Assembly (NCBI GenBank): GCA_003574785.1
Contig: QORU01000025.1
Span: forward strand, 14,409 to 78,408
Direction of reading: 5' to 3'
Length of the DNA: 64,000 nucleotides
DNA from: Taklimakanibacter deserti
GTDB lineage: Bacteria > Pseudomonadota > Alphaproteobacteria > Rhizobiales > Aestuariivirgaceae
The notes beneath the pieces were generated by a model. It made no database searches. It saw only the letters and a program-made list of their open reading frames with translations, and was not told the DNA's origin. The first letter of the stretch is position 1; every line of letters starts with the position of its first letter. Shown piece after piece: positions 57,202-64,000 of this stretch. The position numbers and the translations under genes were made by a program.

Positions 57202-58123
57202 CCGGATCGGCGTCGATCTCGGCGGCACCAAGATTGACGCCATCGTGCTGGCGGGCGATGGCCGCGTCCGCTTCGAGAAGCGCGTGCCGACGCCCAAAAC
57301 CTATGACGCGATCCTCAGCGCCATTGCGGGGCTTGTGCGCGAGGCCGAGGCGCATGCCAACGCTCAGGCGACGGTCGGCATCGGCGCGCCGGGATCGGCG
57401 GCGCCGAAGACGGGACTGTGGCGCAACGCCAATATCCTCGACTGCAACGGCAAGCCGATGCCCAAGGATGTCGAGCGCCTTCTCGGGCGCGCGGTGCGCC
57501 TCGAGAACGACGCCAACTGCTTCGCTCTGTCGGAAGCCTATGACGGGGCGGGTGCCGGCCATGCGGTGGTCGCGGGCTTCACCATCGGCACGGCCTTGGG
57601 CGGCGGCCTCGTGATCGACGGCAAGCTGCGCCATGGGCCCAATAACGAAGCGGCGGAATTCGGCCACACGCCCATGCCCTGGCCCAATGACAGCGAATGG
57701 CCGCTCATTCCCTGTTTCTGCGGCAAGAAGGGCTGCGTCGAGCAATATGTGTCGGGAACGGGGCTGGCGCGCGACTATGAGAAGGCAGCGGGCGCCCGAT
57801 TGAAAGGGCCTGAGATCGTGGCCATGGCGCGCGCCGGCGACACCCAAGCCAAAGCGGCGATCGATCGCCTGGCCGACCGGCTGGCAAGGCTCACCGCGGC
57901 GATCGTCAATGTGATCGATCCCGATATCTTCGTGATCGGTGGCGGCCTGTCAGGCCTGCCGGAGCTGGTCGAGGAGCTCGGCCCGCGCGCCGGCCGATAT
58001 GCGTTTTCAGGAAGCGCGACGGTGAAGGTGGCGCGCGCCAAGCACGGTGAGAAGAGCGGCGTACGTGGTGCGGCGCGGCTGTGGAGCGATTTACCTCTCC
58101 CGGCTGAAGCGGGGCGAGGGTAA
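57176..58123 (+). CDS. ROK-family sugar kinase
   Basis: 315-residue kinase: ATP loop GVDLGGTKIDAIVL, LENDANCFALSEAYDGAG catalytic Asp segment, and the zinc motif PCFCGKKGCVEQYVSG with the ROK Cys ligands. Glucokinase, fructokinase or N-acetylmannosamine kinase activity is possible; the upstream cupin suggests a hexose or mannose pathway. ATG 57176 overlaps the cupin by 26 bases. The last ~10 residues (LPLPAEAGRG) and the TAA stop are encoded by a palindromic repeat (58091-58123), so the C-terminus is not native to the family. Confidence 0.9.
   Translation: MTTPITAPDRIGVDLGGTKIDAIVLAGDGRVRFEKRVPTPKTYDAILSAIAGLVREAEAHANAQATVGIGAPGSAAPKTGLWRNANILDCNGKPMPKDVERLLGRAVRLENDANCFALSEAYDGAGAGHAVVAGFTIGTALGGGLVIDGKLRHGPNNEAAEFGHTPMPWPNDSEWPLIPCFCGKKGCVEQYVSGTGLARDYEKAAGARLKGPEIVAMARAGDTQAKAAIDRLADRLARLTAAIVNVIDPDIFVIGGGLSGLPELVEELGPRAGRYAFSGSATVKVARAKHGEKSGVRGAARLWSDLPLPAEAGRG
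58091..58123. repeat. TTACC...GGGTAA palindromic repeat forming the end of the ROK gene
   Basis: TTACCTCTCCCGG faces GGGGCGAGGGTAA around CTGAAG. The final TAA is the kinase stop codon. Same family as 28681-28718. Confidence 0.65.
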
Positions 58124-58124
58124 A

Positions 58125-59114
58125 CTACACCTCTTCCCACTTCCGGCTCTTCTCGGAGCGGAAGAAGGCGTCGATGATCTTCATGTTCTGGATCGCGTCC
58201 TTGATGCCATAGGCCGCCTTCTTGTCCTTGCGGATGACGCGGCCGAAGGCTTCCGCCTGCAGTTGATATTGATCGCTCACGGGGAGTTCATAGGTTTTGC
58301 CTTCGTTCATCGCCATGCCCTGCACGAAATAGCGGTTGGGCTTGTCGGGCGGCGCGTTGAACGGGATCTCGACCTCGATGCGGCCCTTGGTACCGGCGAT
58401 CTGCACGCGCTGGAAGGGTGCCGTCTGGGTCGAGATGGCGAAGGACAATTGCCGGCCCTTGCCGAAATCGGCGAGCCCGCTCGCCGCCCGGTCGGTCTTG
58501 AATTTGGGGTCGCGGTCGAAGACCGCGGTCACCGCCTTGGGCTCGGCATCGAAGATGTAGCGCGCCACGGTGATCGGATAGCAGCCGATGTCGAGCAGCC
58601 CGCCGCCGCCGATCTTGGCGATGTTGCGCACATTCTTCGGATCGTCGAGATAATAGGAGAAGAACACCTGCATGAGCCGGAGCGTGCCGATCTCGCCCTT
58701 CTCGATCCTTGCGCGCACCGCCTGCCATTGCAGCGCATGGCGCACCATGAAGGCTTCCGCCACATAGATGCCCTTCGGCACCTTCTTGAGCTTCTTGGCC
58801 TCTTTGGCGGTGATGGCGATGGGCTTCTCGCACAGCACATGCTTGCCGGCCTTGACCGCGGCGAGGGTCAAGGGCACATGCAAGTGGTTGGGCAAGGGAT
58901 TGTACACCGCCTCGATATCAGGATCGGCCAGCATCTCCTCATAGGAGCCATAGGCCTGTTTGATGCCGAGCTTCTTCGCCGCGGCCTCGGCCGTCTTCTT
59001 GTCGCGCGACGAGATCGCCACGACGTCGAGCTCCTTGCTCTTCAGCATGCCCGGAATGACCTTGGCCATGCCGATATTGGCGGTCGAGATGATGCCCCAT
59101 TTCACCGGTTTCAT
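58125..59114 (-). CDS. Gfo/Idh/MocA-family dehydrogenase
   Basis: 329-residue NAD(P)-dependent oxidoreductase. The N-terminal Rossmann part begins MKPVKWGIISTANIGMAKVIPGM; the conserved EKPIAITAKEAKKL (Lys97-type EKP catalytic motif) and GGGLLDIGCYPITVARYIF (D-x-G-C-H/Y-like) are present. It acts on sugars or inositol-like polyols. It converges on the ROK kinase with one base between. ATG 59114 has GGGAG upstream; the open frame continues to 59135 next to repeat copy 3. It may complete the sugar pathway encoded to its left. Confidence 0.9.
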   Translation of the reverse strand: MKPVKWGIISTANIGMAKVIPGMLKSKELDVVAISSRDKKTAEAAAKKLGIKQAYGSYEEMLADPDIEAVYNPLPNHLHVPLTLAAVKAGKHVLCEKPIAITAKEAKKLKKVPKGIYVAEAFMVRHALQWQAVRARIEKGEIGTLRLMQVFFSYYLDDPKNVRNIAKIGGGGLLDIGCYPITVARYIFDAEPKAVTAVFDRDPKFKTDRAASGLADFGKGRQLSFAISTQTAPFQRVQIAGTKGRIEVEIPFNAPPDKPNRYFVQGMAMNEGKTYELPVSDQYQLQAEAFGRVIRKDKKAAYGIKDAIQNMKIIDAFFRSEKSRKWEEV

Positions 59115-59131
59115 TTTCTTGCTCCCTTCAA

Positions 59132-59176
59132 GCATGATTCCGAAAAGTTGCAGACTTCTCGGAAAAGGTCATGCGC
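59132..59176. repeat. GCATGAT-type palindromic repeat, copy 3
   Basis: GCATGATTCCGAAAAG and CTCGGAAAAGGTCATGCGC are the arms, related to copies 1 and 2. It lies immediately upstream of the dehydrogenase start and just downstream of betI. Confidence 0.75.
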
Positions 59177-59191
59177 AAATAGTAATCATCA

Positions 59192-59773
59192 TTACTTGCC
59201 GGCGATCATGGCGTCGGCATAGGCGCGGGTCAGGGCGCGCGGCGTCTCGGCGTTCTCCGGCCGGCCGGTCAGCGCATAGCGCAGCCACAGGCCGTCGATG
59301 AGGGCGCCGATGCCCAGCGCCACGTCCTTGGCGCGCTCGCGCCCGATGAGGGGCACGAGATTGTAGAGAAGGTTGCTGTGCAGCCGCCTGTGGTAGATGC
59401 GCAGGATGCGCTGCAGCTTGTCGGAGTCGCGCGCATTGCCGTAGAGCGCGAGCCAGGCCGAGAACACCTCCTCGGAGAACTGCTGATCGCCATAGGACGC
59501 ATGGATGATCGCATAGATGCGCTCGATCGGTGTGTGGGCGATGCGCATGCGCATCACCGCCTCGCGCCGCAGGAGATCGAGCAGCGAACGCATGGTGGAG
59601 GCGAGAAGGTCGGTCTTGTCGGTGAAATAGTGATGCACGATGCCGGTCGACACCCCGGCCTTGCGGGCGATGCGGGCGACCGTCGCGCTCGAAAAACCGT
59701 GCTCGTGTATGGAAGCGATCGCCGCATCGATCAATTGCTGGCGGCGGATCGGCTTCATTCCCCTCTTGGGCAT
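59192..59773 (-). CDS. betI: TetR-family repressor, BetI type
   Basis: 193-residue regulator: HTH of RRQQLIDAAIASIHEHGFSSATVARIARKAGVSTGIVHHYFTDKTDLLASTMRSLL, a typical BetI N-terminus, and a C-terminal choline-type ligand domain with LIGRERAKDVALGIGALIDGLWLRYAL. It diverges from the choline importer choXWV, and a perfect palindrome at 59815-59832 lies between them. BetI dissociates from DNA when choline is present. ATG 59773 was chosen; M at 59758 is an alternative. Confidence 0.92.
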   Translation of the reverse strand: MPKRGMKPIRRQQLIDAAIASIHEHGFSSATVARIARKAGVSTGIVHHYFTDKTDLLASTMRSLLDLLRREAVMRMRIAHTPIERIYAIIHASYGDQQFSEEVFSAWLALYGNARDSDKLQRILRIYHRRLHSNLLYNLVPLIGRERAKDVALGIGALIDGLWLRYALTGRPENAETPRALTRAYADAMIAGK

Positions 59774-59814
59774 TGGCCCCTCGCAAAGATTGGATCGCCG
59801 AGCTTATTACGTTC

Positions 59815-59832
59815 ATTGGACGTCCGTCCAAT
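59815..59832. promoter_or_regulatory. BetI operator palindrome
   Basis: ATTGGACG-TC-CGTCCAAT is a perfect 8+8 inverted repeat in the betI/choX divergent promoter region. The ATTGGACN...NGTCCAAT core matches known BetI-type sites. Binding would control both directions. Confidence 0.8.
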
Positions 59833-59901
59833 AAAAAGCTTGACGATCCCCCGGCGAAAGAGAGTAGTCTTTATTCCAAAGATATCCATAGGGAGGATCA
59901 A

Positions 59902-60858
59902 ATGACCATGAAGCTCAAAGCCTTGCTTGGCCTGTTGGCACTGGGCGCCAGCCTGACCGTCATGGCGGGAGCGGCGGCGGCCGGCGATGCCGAGGCCTGC
60001 AAGAAGGTGCGTTTCTCGGATGTGGGCTGGACCGATATCACCGCCACCACGGCGACGGCCAATGTGCTGCTCGAGGCGCTGGGCTATGAGCCCGAAATCC
60101 AGGTCCTGTCGGTGCCGGTCACCTACAGCTCGCTCAAGAGCAAGGACATCGATGTCTTCCTCGGCAACTGGATGCCGACCATGGAGAACGACATCAAGCC
60201 CTATCGCGAGGATGGCTCGGTCGAGACGCTGGGCGTCAATCTCGAGGGCGCCAAATACACCCTCGCGGTGCCGAAATACACTTACGACGAGGGCCTCAAG
60301 GATTTCGCCGATATCGCCAAGTTCAAGGACAAGCTCGACAACAAGATCTATGGCATCGAGGCCGGCAATGACGGCAACCGGCTGATCCTCGACATGATCT
60401 CGGGCGACAAGTTCGGCCTCAAGGGCTTCGAGCTGGTCGAAAGCTCGGAGCAGGGCATGCTGGCCCAGGTCTCGAAGTCGGTGCCGAAGAAGGCCGATAT
60501 CGTGTTCCTCGGCTGGGAGCCGCATCCGATGAACGCCAATTTCGAGATGGCCTATCTCTCGGGCGGCGATGATGTCTTCGGGCCCAATTTCGGTGGCGCC
60601 ACGGTCCACACCAATGTGCGCAAGGGCTATGTCGGCGAATGCCCGAATGTCGGCAAGTTCATCAGCAATCTCAAATTCACGCTCAAGATGGAAAACGAGA
60701 TCATGGGCGGCATCCTGACCGACGGCAAGGAAGGCAAGGTTGCCGCGACCGAGTGGCTCAAGGCCAATCCCGATGCCATCACGCCCTGGCTCGACGGCGT
60801 GACCACCTTCGATGGCGGCGACGCCGCGGCAGCCGTTAAGGCCAAGCTCGGCGGCTGA
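59902..60858 (+). CDS. choX: choline ABC transporter substrate-binding protein
   Basis: 318-residue periplasmic protein (OpuAC-type). A signal peptide covers about the first 24 residues. Aromatic-box regions GWTDITATTATANVLLEALGY, LGNWMPTMEND and FLGWEPHPMN correspond to choline-binding Trp/Tyr residues in ChoX. ATG 59902 (MTMKLKALL) has GGGAGG. Operon order choX-choW-choV with betI opposite is as in Sinorhizobium. A terminator-like hairpin follows. Confidence 0.94.
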   Translation: MTMKLKALLGLLALGASLTVMAGAAAAGDAEACKKVRFSDVGWTDITATTATANVLLEALGYEPEIQVLSVPVTYSSLKSKDIDVFLGNWMPTMENDIKPYREDGSVETLGVNLEGAKYTLAVPKYTYDEGLKDFADIAKFKDKLDNKIYGIEAGNDGNRLILDMISGDKFGLKGFELVESSEQGMLAQVSKSVPKKADIVFLGWEPHPMNANFEMAYLSGGDDVFGPNFGGATVHTNVRKGYVGECPNVGKFISNLKFTLKMENEIMGGILTDGKEGKVAATEWLKANPDAITPWLDGVTTFDGGDAAAAVKAKLGG

Positions 60859-60882
60859 ACCCTTTTGAGCGCATGAAACATG

Positions 60883-60910
60883 AAGGCGGCCCAAGACAGC
60901 GGGCCGCCTT
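60883..60910 (+). terminator. terminator-like hairpin after choX
   Basis: AAGGCGGCCC / GGGCCGCCTT is a 10-bp stem with an 8-base loop followed by TTT. It is 24 bases after the choX stop and before choW, so it would lower permease expression relative to the binding protein. Confidence 0.8.
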
Positions 60911-60953
60911 TTTGTTACGCTGAAAGAAAAAGCATCAAGGGGGAGGGGCTGAG

Positions 60954-61808
60954 ATGGATCCGATTACACAACTCATCACCGCCTGGAAGATACCGATCGG
61001 CGCCTGGGGCAAAGCCTTCTTCGGCTTTCTCACGACGAACTTCGAATGGTTCTTCGACGGCATTGCGCGCGGCTTCACCTTTGTGCTCGAGGGCATCATC
61101 GATCTCGTGCTGATGGTGCCGCCGATCATCGTCGTCATTCTCATCAGCCTCCTCGCCTGGTATCTGCAGCGCTCGATCAAGCTCGCCATCGCCACGGCCA
61201 TCGGCCTGCTCTTCATCATGAATCTCGGCTTCTGGAAGGAGACGATCGAAACCCTGGCGCTGGTCATCGCGGCGGCCGGCGTGTCGATGGCGATCGGCGT
61301 GCCGCTCGGCATCGCCGCCGCCCATCGTCCCTGGCTGTTCCGTATCCTGCGGCCCATCCTCGACCTCATGCAGACCATGCCGACCTTCGTTTATCTCATC
61401 CCGGTGCTCGTCCTGTTCGGCCTCGGCCTCGCCCCCGGCCTCATCGCCACCGTGATCTTCGCCATACCGGCCCCGGTCCGCCTCACCCATCTCGGCATCA
61501 CCTCGGTGCCGAAGCAGCTCATCGAGGCGGGTGAAGCCTTCGGCGCCACCAAGCGGCAATTATTGTGGAAGGTCGAATTGCCGGCGGCACTCCCCACCAT
61601 CATGGCGGGCCTCACCCAGTGCATCATGCTGTCGCTTTCCATGGTGGTCATCGCCGCGCTCGTCGGCGCCAACGGCCTCGGCAAGCCGGTGGTGCGGGCC
61701 TTGAACTCGGTCAACATTCCCTTAGGCCTCGAGGCCGGCATCGCCATCGTGGTGCTCGCCATCATTCTCGACCGCGTCTGCCGGGTCGGCGAAAGGAAAG
61801 CGTCATGA
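60954..61808 (+). CDS. choW: choline ABC transporter permease
   Basis: 284-residue ProW/OpuAB-type permease. It has an N-terminal amphipathic region (MDPITQLITAWKIPIGAWGKAFFGFLTTNFEWFFDGI), several hydrophobic helices and the EAA-like loop IEAGEAFGATKRQLLWKVELPAALPTIMAGL. Overlaps choV by 4 bases (ATGA at 61805). It forms the channel for choline. Confidence 0.94.
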   Translation: MDPITQLITAWKIPIGAWGKAFFGFLTTNFEWFFDGIARGFTFVLEGIIDLVLMVPPIIVVILISLLAWYLQRSIKLAIATAIGLLFIMNLGFWKETIETLALVIAAAGVSMAIGVPLGIAAAHRPWLFRILRPILDLMQTMPTFVYLIPVLVLFGLGLAPGLIATVIFAIPAPVRLTHLGITSVPKQLIEAGEAFGATKRQLLWKVELPAALPTIMAGLTQCIMLSLSMVVIAALVGANGLGKPVVRALNSVNIPLGLEAGIAIVVLAIILDRVCRVGERKAS

Positions 61809-62998
61809 CCACGGCCGTCGAGTTCAAGAATGTCGACATCGTCTTCGGCGAGCGCGAGGCGGAAGGGCTGAAGCTCCTCGACAAGGGCGCCTCGCGCTCC
61901 GAGATCCTGGAGAAGACGGGCGCGGTCTTGGGCTGCGCCGGCGCCAATCTCGCGGTCAAGGAAGGCGAGATCAGCGTGCTCATGGGCCTTTCGGGCTCGG
62001 GAAAGTCCACGCTGCTGCGCGCCGTCAACGGCCTCAACAAGGTCTCGCGCGGCGAGGTCGTGGTCAATGACAACGGCAAGCCGGTCGATGTCGTGACCTG
62101 CTCGCCCGAAACCTTGCGCCGCCTGCGCCAGCACCGCGTCGCCATGGTGTTCCAGCAGTTCGGCCTGCTGCCCTGGCGCACCGTCGCCGAGAATGTCGGC
62201 TTCGGCCTCGAGCTTGCCGGCATGCCCGATGGCGAGCGCGCGGCGCGCGTCGACAAGCAGCTCAAGCTCGTCGGCCTCGATCAATGGTCGAAGAAATACG
62301 GCCATGAATTGTCGGGCGGCATGCAGCAGCGCGTCGGCCTGGCGCGTGCCTTCGCGACCGAGGCGCCGATCCTCCTGATGGACGAGCCCTTCTCGGCGCT
62401 CGATCCCCTGATCCGCACCAAATTGCAGGACGAATTGCTGTCGCTGCAGAAGACGCTCAAGAAGACGATCATCTTCGTCAGCCACGATCTCGAAGAGGCG
62501 CTCAAGCTCGGCAACTACATCTCGATCCTCGAGGGCGGGCGCATCGTGCAGACCGGGCGGCCGGAGGACATCGTGCTGCGCCCCGCCAATGACTATGTGC
62601 GCGAATTCATCGCCAATGTGAATCCCCTGAGCGTGCTCACCGCCTATAATGTGATGCGCGACGCGCGCGATCTCGAGGATGCCGGTGAAGGCTGGGTGTG
62701 GCTCGACCGCAGGCGGACCACGCGCTTCAAGATCGGCCCCGACCGCAAGGTGGTCGATGCCGAGCGCGAAAAGCAGAAGGCGACCTGGGTCGCCTGTTCC
62801 GAGGCCGAGAAGCCGGTGCGTCCGAACGATCGCCCGGTCTTCTGGGCGACGCCCGGCACGTCCCTGCGCACCGTGATGCTCGCCATGCACCGCGCCGACA
62901 CGGCGCCGGTGGCGCTCTTCGATGAAGGCGAGCGCTTCGTCGGCGCCATCGGCGTCCGCGACGTGCTTCAGGCGGTGCTGCGCCGCAAGCCCGAGTGA
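61805..62998 (+). CDS. choV: choline ABC transporter ATP-binding protein with CBS-like C-terminus
   Basis: 397-residue ATPase: Walker A GLSGSGKSTLLR, signature LSGGMQQRVGLARAF, Walker B LLMDEPFSALDPLIR, H-loop SHDLEEALKLG. After residue ~275 a C-terminal region including ATPGTSLRTVMLAMHRADTAPVALFDEGERFVGAIGVRDVLQAVL is CBS-like, as in ProV. Longer than Sinorhizobium ChoV. It starts on ATGA with choW and its own stop overlaps the GTG of the AraC gene. Confidence 0.93.
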   Translation: MTTAVEFKNVDIVFGEREAEGLKLLDKGASRSEILEKTGAVLGCAGANLAVKEGEISVLMGLSGSGKSTLLRAVNGLNKVSRGEVVVNDNGKPVDVVTCSPETLRRLRQHRVAMVFQQFGLLPWRTVAENVGFGLELAGMPDGERAARVDKQLKLVGLDQWSKKYGHELSGGMQQRVGLARAFATEAPILLMDEPFSALDPLIRTKLQDELLSLQKTLKKTIIFVSHDLEEALKLGNYISILEGGRIVQTGRPEDIVLRPANDYVREFIANVNPLSVLTAYNVMRDARDLEDAGEGWVWLDRRRTTRFKIGPDRKVVDAEREKQKATWVACSEAEKPVRPNDRPVFWATPGTSLRTVMLAMHRADTAPVALFDEGERFVGAIGVRDVLQAVLRRKPE

Positions 62999-63795
62999 CG
63001 GCCGCAAGCCAGTTCCGGATGCTGCGCTGTGGCATGGCCGGCGTCGAGGCGGTCCTGGCTTCGACGCGGCATGTCTTTCCACGCCACACCCATGATCAGT
63101 TCGGCATCGGCGTGATCCATCAAGGCGCCCATCGCTCGCTCAGCGGCCGCGGCATGGTGGAAGCGGGGACGGGCGATGTGATCACCGTCAATCCGGGCGA
63201 GGTGCATGACGGCGCCCCCATTGGCGATCATGGGCGCTCATGGCGCATCCTCTATTTCGATCCCGCGGTCATCTCAGCGGTGGTCGCGGATATGAGCGAA
63301 GGCAAAACGAAGGCGTTCGAATTCTCGCATCCGGTGTTGAGCGGCGGACCGTTGATCGGCCGCTTCGGCGCGCTGTTCGCGGCCATGACGAAAGGCGGCG
63401 AGGCGCCGCTCGAACGCGAAGAGCTGCTGCTCCTGCTTTTTGCCGCCTTGCGGCCGAAGGCGGGCAAGGAGCCCCATATTCCCGATGCCATCCGCAGTGT
63501 CCGGCAATTGATCGATGATGATCCGGCCTCTCCGCTGACGCTCGCGGCGCTCGCGCAAGAGGCGGGATTGAGCAGGTTCCAGCTCCTGCGCGCGTTCTGC
63601 AAGGCGACGGGCCTCACGCCGCATGCCTATGTGATGCAGCGCCGCATTGCCTTGGCGCGCCGGCTGATTGCCGCCCGTTTACCGCTTGCGCAAGCAGCAT
63701 TCGCCGCGGGCTTCGCCGATCAGAGCCACATGACCCGCATCTTCGTGCGCAAATACGGTGTGTCGCCGCGGACCTACGCAAAGGCGGTGGGATAG
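62995..63795 (+). CDS. AraC-family regulator at the end of the choline operon
   Basis: 266-residue regulator. The N-terminal half is a cupin (AraC_binding) domain with HVFPRHTHDQFGIGVIHQGAH and GDVITVNPGEVHDGAPIG; the C-terminal half is the double HTH of AraC/XylS proteins (LTLAALAQEAGLSRFQLLRAFCKATGLTPHAYVMQRRIALARRLI...AFAAGFADQSHMTRIFVRKYGVSPRTYAKA). It starts at GTG 62995 within the choV stop (GTGA), so it is translated with the choline transporter. This position is uncommon for choline loci; it may be a second regulator for choline or glycine betaine use. Confidence 0.9.
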   Translation: MTAASQFRMLRCGMAGVEAVLASTRHVFPRHTHDQFGIGVIHQGAHRSLSGRGMVEAGTGDVITVNPGEVHDGAPIGDHGRSWRILYFDPAVISAVVADMSEGKTKAFEFSHPVLSGGPLIGRFGALFAAMTKGGEAPLEREELLLLLFAALRPKAGKEPHIPDAIRSVRQLIDDDPASPLTLAALAQEAGLSRFQLLRAFCKATGLTPHAYVMQRRIALARRLIAARLPLAQAAFAAGFADQSHMTRIFVRKYGVSPRTYAKAVG

Positions 63796-63804
63796 ACGGT
63801 AATC

Positions 63805-63829
63805 CCCACTCCCCCTGCGGGGGAGTGGG
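63805..63829 (+). terminator. strong stem-loop downstream of the AraC gene
   Basis: CCCACTCCCCC / GGGGGAGTGGG is an 11-bp perfect stem with a TGC loop, 10 bases after the stop. There is no U-run. It is part of a repeat element but may end the choline operon transcript. Confidence 0.55.
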
Positions 63830-63910
63830 TTAGGGTGAGGGGGAACCGGCGGAGAAGGAAATCACCGACCGTTCCCCCTCACCCTCCCAATGCTCGGCAT
63901 TGGGCCCCTC
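63830..63910. repeat. palindromic intergenic element at the window end
   Basis: AGGGTGAGGGGGAAC at 63832-63846 and its exact reverse complement at 63871-63885 form 15-bp arms around 24 bases. More inverted fragments (CCCAATGCTCGGCATTGGG) follow to 63910. Same superfamily as 4571-4833 and 9960-10140. The remaining bases to 64000 (rich in CTGGCAGGACGGG, CGGGAGCC) show no gene or recognised element. Confidence 0.7.
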
Positions 63911-64000
63911 CCTGTACCCTTCTGGTGTCCTGTGCCGGGGATTAGACTGGCAGGACGGGTCGCTCTGCCGGGAGCCACCAAGCCCTCCGCGTTGCTGCGA

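Noticed and set aside
61391..63082. 563-codon minus-strand frame over the choW and choV genes
   Set aside because: Antisense to genes with complete ABC motifs.

Overview
The window reads as a chromosomal segment of an alphaproteobacterium, most likely a Hyphomicrobiales (Rhizobiales) soil or root-associated heterotroph. Supporting signs are high GC content, an Irr-type iron control element, the BetI/ChoXWV choline locus, the frk-pgi pair, many ABC importers, a GCGCATGATC-type palindromic repeat common in that order, and many four-base ATGA/GTGA gene overlaps. I see no rRNA, tRNA, CRISPR array, phage or intact insertion sequence. The genus cannot be fixed by reading alone.

Layout. 1-1.5 kb: a secreted HExxH protein and a KDG-kinase-like PfkB sugar kinase. 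1.5-9.6 kb: an iron locus behind an Irr-box palindrome: an unrecognised Cys-rich protein, imelysin IrpA, a transposase-type HTH protein, Bfd, bacterioferritin, a Tat-exported multicopper oxidase, a di-heme oxidoreductase, a second imelysin and a DUF1513 protein. Together these would oxidise, bind and store iron. 9.6-10.1 kb: a frameshifted VapB-type antitoxin and a mosaic repeat. 10.1-15 kb: sulfate import (cysA, cysW, cysT, cysP), a small unknown protein and an Rrf2 regulator. 15-22 kb: a REC-HWE kinase-REC protein and a 1821-residue soluble hybrid kinase with eight 276-bp tandem HAMP units and three receivers. 22-28.6 kb: a peptide-type ABC importer with an acetamidase/formamidase in the operon. 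28.7-29.6 kb: a TacA/TacT-type toxin-antitoxin pair. 29.6-38.4 kb: sugar and acid metabolism: pgi, fructokinase, aldo/keto reductase, a TIM-barrel/DUF993/SDR trio, a CoA-transferase and an enoyl-CoA hydratase. 38.4-39.1 kb: a stand-alone DnaB/RecA-like ATPase. 39.2-47.1 kb: a Gsi-like glutathione/peptide importer with gamma-glutamyltransferase and a FadR-type regulator. 47.2-49.5 kb: a BTAD-TolB-TPR regulator and a divergent small ORF. 49.5-59.1 kb: a LacI-controlled sugar ABC importer with GMC oxidoreductase, cupin, ROK kinase and a convergent Gfo/Idh dehydrogenase. 59.2-63.8 kb: BetI, choline importer ChoX-ChoW-ChoV and an AraC regulator. The last 200 bases are palindromic repeat DNA.

The genes act mainly in nutrient capture (iron, sulfate, amides or peptides, gamma-glutamyl peptides, a sugar or polyol, choline), and several operators could be read directly: Irr box, LacI, FadR and BetI palindromes, plus a tandem site beside the Rrf2 gene. 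In four ABC operons a stem-loop lies just after the binding-protein gene. Best candidates for new biology are the enlarged iron module with its Cys-rich protein and co-opted HTH protein, the HAMP-repeat phosphorelay without an output protein, and the BTAD regulator with its small divergent ORF.
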